Source: Kofleriaceae bacterium (GTDB lineage Bacteria > Myxococcota_A > Polyangia > Haliangiales > Haliangiaceae). From it: a stretch of 49,927 bases of DNA. Below are positions 36,058-45,418 of this stretch, piece after piece (the first letter of the stretch is position 1; each line of letters opens with the position of its first letter). The DNA lies in the NCBI GenBank assembly GCA_018058095.1, contig JAGPCO010000051.1, positions 1-49,927 on the forward strand. Reading direction: 5' to 3'. A program made the position numbers and the translations under genes. The notes below the pieces were generated by a model. It was given only the letters and a program-made list of their open reading frames with translations. It made no database searches and was not told where the DNA came from.

Positions 36058-37212
36058 ATGCGCAGGGCGATCGCGATCGTGGCCGGGCTCGCCGCCGTCG
36101 GTGCCGGGTGTGGACCATCGCTGTGGTCGGTCGGGGGTGCGCCTCCAGGCGCGGCCCCGCGCGCCGGCGAACGCGCCGGCACCAGCCGCGCCGCCGGGGG
36201 CGTGAGCACCAGCGACTACGGTGCTGGTGGAGACGCGACCACCGGCGACGTCGACCTGCTGGCGCTGTACCAGCTGACGACGCGACCCGGCGCCGACACG
36301 TCCCCCTCCGTCGCCGCCTCGACCGCCCCGGCCGCGATCCGCGCCGCCGAGCTGAGCGACGCGGCCGACCTGCTGCGCCAGGCCGAGGCCGCACGCGCCG
36401 CCGGCAAGACCAGCACCGCCGAGCTGCTGTTCTCGAGCGCCGAGCTGCTGGTCGGGGCGCCGACGCTGGCCGACCTGGCCGACGGCTTCCGGGCCGGGGC
36501 GCCGCCGCGGGTGACCGACGCGCCGATCACCGTGGCCGACACCGGCCGGCAGGCGGCGGTGGTCGGCTCGTCCGATGACGAGGACGCGGCCGCGCCGCCC
36601 CGGCCCGACCCGGCCGAGGCCAGCGCACCGCCTCCGGTCGGCCGCCTCGACGGCACGTTGACCCTGGCCGGGGCGCCGCCGGGCGAGGCCCGCGCCTTCA
36701 TCACCCTCGATCCGACCGACCGGCGCGGCCGGGCCCGGGTGCCCCGGCAGCGGGTCATGGAGCAGCGCGACCGCCAGTTCGCGCCGCGCCTGATGTTGAT
36801 CCCGGTCGGCTCGACGGTGAGCTTCCCCAACTTCGATCCGATCTTCCACAACGTGTTCTCGACGTCGACGCCGGCGCCGTTCGACCTCGGCCTGTACAAG
36901 GAGGGCCAGGCCCGTACGGTGACGTTCACGCGCGAGGGCTTCGTCCGCCTCGGCTGCAACCTGCATGCGAACATGAGCGCGACCATCGCCGTCATCGGCG
37001 CCCCGCACTACGTGTTCACCGACGCCGCCGGCGCGTTCGCCTTCCGCGCCCTGCGGCCCGGCAAGTACCGCCTGCGGGCCTGGAGCGAGAGATCCAGGCT
37101 CCCGATCGAGCAGGACGTCACGATCTCCGCCGGCAAGAACACCGTCGTCGTCGGCGTCGCCGCCGACGCCACGCCGGTGCGCCGGGTCGACAAGTTCGGG
37201 CAACCGCGATGA
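36058..37212 (+). CDS. Cupredoxin-domain lipoprotein
   Basis: The 384-residue protein has lipobox VGAGC (residue 18), a long Ala/Gly/Asp-rich region, and a C-terminal blue-copper domain at about 230-315: SFPNFDPIFHNVFSTS with His264 and GCNLHANMSATIAVIG with Cys300, His303 and Met306. All four plastocyanin-type copper ligands are present. A carboxypeptidase-regulatory-like strand bundle follows (TDAAGAFAFRALRPGKYRLR). Such proteins carry electrons or bind copper at the envelope. The next gene, a beta-barrel, starts in the overlap region at the stop (ATGA), so the two are likely one operon. Confidence 0.82.
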   Translation: MRRAIAIVAGLAAVGAGCGPSLWSVGGAPPGAAPRAGERAGTSRAAGGVSTSDYGAGGDATTGDVDLLALYQLTTRPGADTSPSVAASTAPAAIRAAELSDAADLLRQAEAARAAGKTSTAELLFSSAELLVGAPTLADLADGFRAGAPPRVTDAPITVADTGRQAAVVGSSDDEDAAAPPRPDPAEASAPPPVGRLDGTLTLAGAPPGEARAFITLDPTDRRGRARVPRQRVMEQRDRQFAPRLMLIPVGSTVSFPNFDPIFHNVFSTSTPAPFDLGLYKEGQARTVTFTREGFVRLGCNLHANMSATIAVIGAPHYVFTDAAGAFAFRALRPGKYRLRAWSERSRLPIEQDVTISAGKNTVVVGVAADATPVRRVDKFGQPR

Positions 37213-37234
37213 GCGCCGGCGATCCCGCCTCTGC

Positions 37235-37240
37235 TACCGT
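37235..37240 (+). promoter_or_regulatory. -10 box of the beta-barrel gene
   Basis: TACCGT ends seven bases before the ATG at 37248. It would give a separate short transcript in addition to readthrough from the cupredoxin gene. Confidence 0.3.
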
Positions 37241-37247
37241 CTCCTCC

Positions 37248-37997
37248 ATGGCGCGCGCGCGGGTGCTCACGGCGTTGGTGGTCGCGCTGGCCGCCGGGGT
37301 GGCGTTCGACGTGGCGCCGGCCCACGCCGGCCTGCGAACGACCGCCTGGAACTTCGACAGCGAGACGGTGCCAGCCCGGCAGGCCGAGCTGGAGCTGTGG
37401 TTGACCAACCTGGTCGCCGGCGTCGACGGCGCCGCCGGCACCACCTCGCTCCTGGTCGCGCCAGTGATCGGCCTGGTCGACGGGGTCGAGCTGGCGCTGC
37501 CGATGACGTTCGACTACAGCCGCGCCGATGGCGCCACCACGATGGGCGTGTACGGCGCCGAGGTGCGCTGGCGCCTGGCGCCCAGCCTGCTCGGCCGCAA
37601 GACCGGCTGGGTCCCGCTGCTGCGCGCCGGCGCTCGCCGCTCGCCCGCCAGCGACGAGCAGGTCCGCCTGCTCGGCACCGCGGTGCTGGGAGGCAACCCC
37701 ACGCCCGAGCTGCACGTGGTGGCCAACCTCGGCGTGGTCGCCATCACCGATCCATCGGCGGTCGCGCTCGAGTACGGCGCCGGCGCGCTGTACGCGGTGA
37801 CGCCCGACGTCAAGCTCGGGCTCGATGCCTTCGGCCGGCACCAGATCAAGGGCACCGGCCCGAGCGCGACGCTCGCCGTCGGTCCCGCGCTGGCGCTGAC
37901 CCACGGCCGGTTCTGGCTGGCGCTGAGCGTGCCGGTCGGCCTCACCTCCGACTCTCCCGACGTCGCGCCGCGCATGATCTGGGCCCTGGCGTTCTGA
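37248..37997 (+). CDS. Outer-membrane beta-barrel protein
   Basis: The 249-residue protein has a signal peptide (ARVLTALVVALAAGVAFDV, cleavage after AHA) and then alternating strands such as AELELWLTNLVAGV, VELALPMTFDY, VRWRLAPSLLG and ending RMIWALAF, with the C-terminal Phe used by the BAM complex. Barrel type and substrate are unknown. An upstream ATG at 37209 overlaps the cupredoxin stop (ATGA) but would add 13 polar residues before the signal peptide, so I prefer 37248. It ends head to head with the next gene: the two stop codons meet in TGATCA. Confidence 0.65.
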   Translation: MARARVLTALVVALAAGVAFDVAPAHAGLRTTAWNFDSETVPARQAELELWLTNLVAGVDGAAGTTSLLVAPVIGLVDGVELALPMTFDYSRADGATTMGVYGAEVRWRLAPSLLGRKTGWVPLLRAGARRSPASDEQVRLLGTAVLGGNPTPELHVVANLGVVAITDPSAVALEYGAGALYAVTPDVKLGLDAFGRHQIKGTGPSATLAVGPALALTHGRFWLALSVPVGLTSDSPDVAPRMIWALAF

Positions 37998-38672
37998 TCA
38001 GCCGCTCACGCATTCGAGCACGTCGCACGCGCTGGCCCACGCACCCGCGTCGGGGTGGTCGACGTCACCCTCGACGGCGCGGCGCAGCACCACCAGCGGC
38101 GGCCCGGCCAGCAGCCAGTCGCGCAGGGTGGAGGTCGCGCCCTGCTTCCACCAGATCCAGCCGGGTGCGGCCGCGGTCAGGCGCGCGCCGTAGTCGAACA
38201 CCAGCCGCGCCAGCCCGCTGACGCGGGTCGCGTCGGCGCCGACCAGCAGGCGATCGAGCATGGTCGCCAGCGGCAGCCCGGCCAGGCCGATGCTCTCGAT
38301 CAAGACCAGCGGCGAGCGGCGCGGGTCGTCGACGGCCGCGGCCAGGGCCACCTCGGCGAAGCGGCTGACCGCCGCCAGCTCGGCCGCGGTCCACGGCCCG
38401 TCGTACACCAGCTTGTGGAACACCACCTGGGTGTCGCAGTCGAGCGTGTCCGCGGCGACGAGCTCGAGGATCCGCGGCAAGAAGTACTTGAAGTCGGCCA
38501 GCGTGCCGACGGTGTACAGCGCCGAGAAGGCGTACGGCCCCAGGGCCGCGCCGTCGAGCTGCCGGCGCGGGCGCGCGCTCAGCGAGGCCAGGTGGGCGCC
38601 GTCGCTGCAACACGGGCAGCCGGTGACCGCGCGCGGCGCCGGCCCGTCGAAGGTCGCGTACAGCGCTTGCAC
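37998..38672 (-). CDS. Hypothetical protein with N-terminal GCPCC cluster
   Basis: The 224-residue protein starts VQALYATFDGPAPRAVTGCP; Cys19, Cys21 and Cys22 form a CPCC cluster that could bind a metal. The rest is helical: LGPYAFSALYTVGTLADFKY, FLPRILELVAADTL. From memory, related hypothetical proteins share a GCPCC...YAF.AL.T.G...DFK.FLPRIL pattern. No signal peptide. The GTG at 38672 is preferred, nine bases after the stop of the lipoprotein gene; another GTG at 38702 overlaps it. Last gene of the five-gene operon. Function unknown. Confidence 0.6.
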   Translation of the reverse strand: MQALYATFDGPAPRAVTGCPCCSDGAHLASLSARPRRQLDGAALGPYAFSALYTVGTLADFKYFLPRILELVAADTLDCDTQVVFHKLVYDGPWTAAELAAVSRFAEVALAAAVDDPRRSPLVLIESIGLAGLPLATMLDRLLVGADATRVSGLARLVFDYGARLTAAAPGWIWWKQGATSTLRDWLLAGPPLVVLRRAVEGDVDHPDAGAWASACDVLECVSG

Positions 38673-38680
38673 CGCCTCGG

Positions 38681-39654
38681 CTACGGCGTCACGCGCGCGC
38701 ACAGCTCCTGCCAGGACACGCCGAGGCGCTCGTCGCGCTGGATCATCCACAGCGTGTAGGTGGTGGCGACGTCGACGAACGGGGCTCGCCACAACGTGTC
38801 GAGCGGCGGCACGTTGCCGACGCCGTCGCGCGGCCCACCGGTGCTCTCGCGCGACCAGTCGCCACCGGTGGCCAGCCACTGGTAGCTGAGGTACTCGCGG
38901 AACATGCGGGCGTCGCCCTCGAACGTCGGCACCAGGTAGTCCTCGCGCGCGCCCGCGGTCTCGGCCGGGGCCATGACCACCTCGGTCCCGCTCGCGATCT
39001 CGACGGCGACCCCGTCGGCGCAGCGCCCGAGCGGCAGCGACACCGGCGGCGCGCCCGGCACCGGGAAGCCCTCGATCGAGTCCACCGTCGGGTTGCGGTT
39101 GGCGGTGCGCTCGACCGGCAGCTGGGCGGCGAAGCGGACCCGCTTGGCGGCGTACTGGCCGAGGTCGAGGTCCTGCCCGTCCGGCCCGACCCGCAGCTCG
39201 ACCACCAGGTCGATGCCGCCGAAGCCGAGCAGCTGGTCCTGGCTGAGCGCGTCCATCAGCACCGGCACCAGCTCGCCGCCCGGATCGTAGGTCGTGCACA
39301 GGAGCGGCGCCGGCGAGGTGGTGTCGGGGTCGTCGATGACGCCGGTCGCCACCTCGCGGAACGGCCGCTCGAGGTCACACCGCAGGTCGCGCGTCTCCGG
39401 GCAGATCCGCATGGACCACGCCAGCGGCCCGGCCCGATCGGGCTCGGCCACCAGCGCGCACACCTCGATCGGGGCCGGGTCGATCCCGAGCAGGCTGGCC
39501 GCCGGGTTGGCCGGGTCGACCGGGAACAGCTGCTCGGGCGGCTCGGCCCGCATCGCCAGCACGCGCAGGTCGAGCACGATGGCCGGATCCTCGAACGAGC
39601 CGCACCCGACCAGGCCGAGACCGGCCAGCAGCGCGACCAGGCCGTGGCGCCGGC

Positions 39655-39658
<4 letters not shown>
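38681..39658 (-). CDS. Lipoprotein partner of the TonB-receptor fusion
   Basis: The 325-residue protein begins VSRRHGLVALLAGLGLVGCG, with lipobox LVGC, and has a beta-rich body with several cysteines (VCALV, RICPETRDLRC, LLCTTYD, RCADGV) and YTLWMIQRDERLGVSWQELC near the end. The GTG at 39656-39658 overlaps the TGA of the receptor gene (GTGA), so it is translationally coupled. By analogy with SusD-like partners, a surface lipoprotein coupled to a receptor may present its ligand, but no SusD fold is visible. Function unknown. Confidence 0.7.
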
Positions 39659-42390
<2,732 letters not shown>

Positions 42391-42452
42391 AGGCTACCCC
42401 CGTCGGTACCGAAGGCAAGGTGGGCCGGCCGACAACCGCCAGCGGGGCGAGC

Positions 42453-43064
42453 TCACGGCGGCGCGCTGCACTCGCACACCCAGCCGTACGCGTCCTGCGC
42501 CGAGCGCGAGCGCACCACCTCGCCCAGCGGCTCGATCATCATGGCCTGCCCGGGGCGCGCGGCGCCGGGCTCGGTCGCCGCCCACGGCAGGTAGGTCGCG
42601 ACCTGGCCGCCGGGCCGGGTCCACACGCCATCGCCGTCGATGTCGGCCACGCCGGTCCACATCCAGGTCGAGAAGTGCAGGTCGCGGACCCGGGCGGTGA
42701 TGGCGGCCTGCTCGGCGGCGTCGTCGAACACGACCAGGCGCACCGCCGGGTGGTCGAGCGCCTGGGCCCGGCACTCGCCGTCGGCGTTGGCCCACGCCTG
42801 CAGCGGCAGGCCGAGCAGCGGCGGCCCCGGCAGGCGGTAGCGCGAGCCGGGCACGCCGAGGTCCTGATAGTCGGCCGGGCAATCCGTGGCCGGGTTGAAC
42901 GGCCGGGCGTCGACGCCGGCGTCGAACCCGGTCGCCTCGGCGTCCGCCACGCCGGCGTCCCCGGCGCCGCGCCCGTCGGCCCGCCTGCCACCGTCGTCGT
43001 CGACGGCTGACGGCTCGAAGCTGCACCCGGCCAGCACCAGGCCAAGCGCGGCGACCCGCCGCAC
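42453..43064 (-). CDS. Lipoprotein with C-type lectin-like domain
   Basis: The 203-residue lipoprotein (lipobox LVLAGC) has a short Asp/Gly-rich linker and then a domain resembling C-type lectins: ECRAQALDHPAVRLVVFDD, TARVRDLHFSTWMWTGVADI, DGDGVWTRPGG, TYLPWAATEP and the closing AYGWVCEC. This Trp/Gly/Cys order is that of the CTLD fold, which can bind sugars or proteins. It is separated from the HEAT gene by one base (TGA then GTG), with GGGAG for ribosome binding. It may present a glycan ligand to the receptor encoded downstream. Confidence 0.7.
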   Translation of the reverse strand: MRRVAALGLVLAGCSFEPSAVDDDGGRRADGRGAGDAGVADAEATGFDAGVDARPFNPATDCPADYQDLGVPGSRYRLPGPPLLGLPLQAWANADGECRAQALDHPAVRLVVFDDAAEQAAITARVRDLHFSTWMWTGVADIDGDGVWTRPGGQVATYLPWAATEPGAARPGQAMMIEPLGEVVRSRSAQDAYGWVCECSAPP

Positions 43065-43065
43065 C

Positions 43066-43974
43066 TCAGCTCCCAGCGCCGCGGCGCAGGTGGGCGATCA
43101 GCTTGTCGAAGATGCCGCCGACCGCGTTGGTCAGGGCGTCGCGCCGAAGCTGCGGCAGGTAGCTGGCGTTGAACGAGCGGCGCGGCACCTGCACCATGGC
43201 ACCACCCGACAGGAACGACATCATCCGCCCGGTGTGATCGGAGATCGCCAGGCGCAGCTGGACCTCGACCTCGACCATCGCCCCGGTCGTGCGCTGCTCC
43301 ATCTTGACCACCGAGACGTCGAGGTTGCGCAGCTCGAGGTCGTACCGGCGCGCCTCGGTCGCCTGCGCCGTCACGGTCCGGGTCGCGCCGAGCGCGCGCT
43401 GCATCGACTCGCGCAGGATGACGCCGTGCTGCTGGCGTGCGCGCTTGTCGTGCAGCCCGGGCGAGTCGTCGCTCGCGGTCTTGATCACGACGTACAGGTC
43501 GGGCCGGGCCGGCAGGGCCCGGGCCTGGGTGCCGAAGCCGGCCTGGCCGACGGCCGGGGCCGAAGCCGCGGCGACGACCGGCTCGGCCAGGCCGTTGGAC
43601 TTGCGGATGGCGGCGGCCGCCTCGCGCGCGCGCTTGGCGACGGTGGCATCGGCGTCGCCGGTGGCCTCGGTCAACGCCGGGAGCGCCGCCTTGTGCCCGA
43701 GCTTGCCGAGCGCGGCCGCCGCGACGGCCCGCACCATCGGGCTCGGATCGGTCAGCGCGGTCACCAGCGGCTTGAGCGCCCGCCGGTCCGACAGCCGCCC
43801 GAGCGCGGTGGCCGCACCCAGCCGCTCCTTGGCCGACGAGCTGCTGGCCAGCTGCGACGACAGCTTGCTGATGCGGGCCTCGCCCTCGGCGCGGGCGCCG
43901 GGCGCAGCGACACACGCCACGAAGATCGCCATCGCGATCGCCGTCATCCGTGCTGCGGCCCCACCACGCAACAT
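43066..43974 (-). CDS. Secreted HEAT-repeat protein, first gene of the receptor operon
   Basis: The 302-residue protein begins with signal peptide MTAIAMAIFVACVAAPGARA (after MLRGGAAAR). HEAT repeats follow (LGAATALGRLSDRRALKPLV; VRAVAAAALGKLGHKAALPA), giving a helical adaptor at about residues 35-125. The C-terminal half (LYVVIKTASDD, YDLELRNLDVSVVKM, MVEVEVQLRLAI) is beta-rich and may be periplasmic. The ATG at 43974 follows a strong promoter. Upstream in-frame Met codons would fall inside the promoter or overlap the divergent gene. It may be a scaffold for the uptake system. Confidence 0.72.
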   Translation of the reverse strand: MLRGGAAARMTAIAMAIFVACVAAPGARAEGEARISKLSSQLASSSSAKERLGAATALGRLSDRRALKPLVTALTDPSPMVRAVAAAALGKLGHKAALPALTEATGDADATVAKRAREAAAAIRKSNGLAEPVVAAASAPAVGQAGFGTQARALPARPDLYVVIKTASDDSPGLHDKRARQQHGVILRESMQRALGATRTVTAQATEARRYDLELRNLDVSVVKMEQRTTGAMVEVEVQLRLAISDHTGRMMSFLSGGAMVQVPRRSFNASYLPQLRRDALTNAVGGIFDKLIAHLRRGAGS

Positions 43975-43981
43975 CCCGACC

Positions 43982-44010
43982 ATTACGCCTGCCGCTCTCG
44001 AGCGAGTCAA
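43982..44010 (-). promoter_or_regulatory. Strong promoter of the five-gene receptor operon
   Basis: On the minus strand TTGACT (44005-44010), a 17-base spacer and CGTAAT (43982-43987) end seven bases before the ATG at 43974: the best -35/-10 pair in the window. The spacer holds an inverted repeat CGCTC-GA-GAGCG, a possible operator between the boxes. A leaderless start is implied. Confidence 0.6.
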
Positions 44011-44035
44011 TTGTTTAGCCTCGTTCACGCCGAGG

Positions 44036-44046
44036 CACACAGTGTG
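44036..44046 (+). promoter_or_regulatory. Palindrome in the divergent region
   Basis: CACAC-A-GTGTG lies 34 bp upstream of the ATG at 44080 and just upstream of the opposite promoter, so it could control both genes. Confidence 0.25.
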
Positions 44047-44079
44047 TGATACGCATGAAGCCTCGCCTCGAATCGACGC

Positions 44080-44937
44080 ATGCCAGTCAGCGATCTTCAC
44101 CTCCGCGTCGGTGCCGGCGCCCTCGCCCTGGCCCTGGTCGGGCTGGGTGCGACGCTGCGGTTCTGCGGTGACGTGTCGCTGCCGGCGCTCCCGCCGCGCC
44201 CTGCCGCGCCGTCGGGGACGACCGGCGACGGGCTCAGCTCCACGACCGCGACGGTCCAGGCCTACGAGGCCTACCTGGCCAAGGACGCCGCGCGCATCGG
44301 GATCGATCCACCGACGCTGGCGGCGATGGCGAGCAAGCTGCCGTACCGGATCGACGACACCCGCACCACGCTCGCGCCGGGCCAGCCGGTCGAGCGAGCC
44401 GGGCTGCGCTTGACGCTCGAGGTGGCCGACGGCGAGCTAGGTGACCGCATCGCCGTGTTGTCGATCGAGAACCCCGGCGCGGTGCCGGTCGCGTATCAGG
44501 TGCCGACCCGCGTCAGCTCGCAGCAGTGCACCGGCCGCAGCATCCTGGCCCAGGACGCGATGGTCATCGAGCCGCGCGGGCGGGTCCGTCGCAGCGAATG
44601 CAAGTACTTCGATGGCCTGAACGTGACGCTCGAGCGGGTCGAGGTGATCGAGCTCCCACCCCTGGCGGCGTACTACGTCAGCCAGGTGCCACCGGCGTAC
44701 GTCGGCATCGAGCCGCGCCTGGCGGCGGGGCACAAGCCCAGTGGACGTGGCCACGTTTGCTCGCTGACCGCGTCGCAGAGCCTGCGCACCCAGATCGAAC
44801 GAGGCGAGGTGAGCTGGCGGGATCTCGTCGATTTCTTCGCCCGCCACCGCTGTGAGACCTACCAATTTCCGAAGGAATATCGGTATTTTAAGTCTGACGG
44901 CGAACGCCGGCTCCCGGCCATGGCGGGTGGGGGCTAG
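44080..44937 (+). CDS. Membrane-anchored protein of unknown function
   Basis: The 285-residue protein has an N-terminal hydrophobic segment (VGAGALALALVGLGATL) as anchor or signal, a short Pro/Ala linker, then a globular domain with YLAKDAARIGIDPPTL, LRLTLEVADGELGDRIAVLS and six well-spaced cysteines (e.g. QQCTGR, ECKYF, HVCSL, RCETY), ending near FPKEYRYFKS. No family was recognised. A hint of an immunoglobulin-like beta-fold comes from the VLSIENPGAVPVAYQVPTRV run. The 3' end is AT-richer than the rest. Divergent from the HEAT gene. Confidence 0.6.
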   Translation: MPVSDLHLRVGAGALALALVGLGATLRFCGDVSLPALPPRPAAPSGTTGDGLSSTTATVQAYEAYLAKDAARIGIDPPTLAAMASKLPYRIDDTRTTLAPGQPVERAGLRLTLEVADGELGDRIAVLSIENPGAVPVAYQVPTRVSSQQCTGRSILAQDAMVIEPRGRVRRSECKYFDGLNVTLERVEVIELPPLAAYYVSQVPPAYVGIEPRLAAGHKPSGRGHVCSLTASQSLRTQIERGEVSWRDLVDFFARHRCETYQFPKEYRYFKSDGERRLPAMAGGG

Positions 44938-44967
44938 ACCCCACCTCATGATTTCGAGACGTTAGGC

Positions 44968-44997
44968 TTGCGGTGGCACCCCGAAACTGGGTAGCCT
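44968..44997 (+). promoter_or_regulatory. Promoter of the HU/IHF gene
   Basis: TTGCGG (44968-44973), an 18-base spacer and TAGCCT (44992-44997), followed by a 23-base leader with GGGGG before the GTG at 45021. Unlike most genes here, this one has a normal leader and ribosome-binding site. Confidence 0.45.
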
Positions 44998-45020
44998 GTT
45001 CTCACGTTCCGGGGGCTTAC

Positions 45021-45389
45021 GTGACCAAATCCGAGCTCATCGAGAGAATCTCCGAGTCCCTCAAGCTTCCCGCCGGGAAGGCTGAGGCGATCGTCAATAC
45101 CGTGTTCGACTCCATGGTCAAGGCCCTGGAGCGCGGCGAAGGTATCGAGATCAGAGGCTTCGGCAGCTTCACCGTCCGCGAGTACAAGGCCTACGAAGGC
45201 CGCAACCCGCGCACCGGTGCAACCGTCCACGTGCCGCCCAAGCGGCTGCCCTTCTTCAAGGTTGGCAAGGACCTGCGTGAGAAGGTCAACGCCAAGGTCG
45301 GGACGCCGCTGCCGGCGGATCGGCCCGACGAGCCCGACGACACGGACCCGGACGACGAGCTCGACGACGACGACGACAACGAGGCGTAG
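45021..45389 (+). CDS. HU/IHF-family DNA-binding protein with acidic C-terminal tail
   Basis: The 122-residue protein has the full HU/IHF fold at 1-95: TKSELIERISESLKLPAGKA, IEIRGFGSFTVREYKAYEGR and NPRTGATVHVPPKRLPFFKV, with Pro in the bending arm (RNPRTG). IHF-beta-like features are seen in the RNPRTG arm. It bends DNA and shapes the nucleoid. After it comes an unusual tail of about 25 residues, nearly all Asp/Glu/Pro (RPDEPDDTDPDDELDDDDDN), not present in standard HU or IHF. The GTG start was chosen from the family N-terminus. Confidence 0.93.
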   Translation: MTKSELIERISESLKLPAGKAEAIVNTVFDSMVKALERGEGIEIRGFGSFTVREYKAYEGRNPRTGATVHVPPKRLPFFKVGKDLREKVNAKVGTPLPADRPDEPDDTDPDDELDDDDDNEA

Positions 45390-45418
45390 CCGGTCGCACG
45401 CCGCCACCGCCGCCAGCG

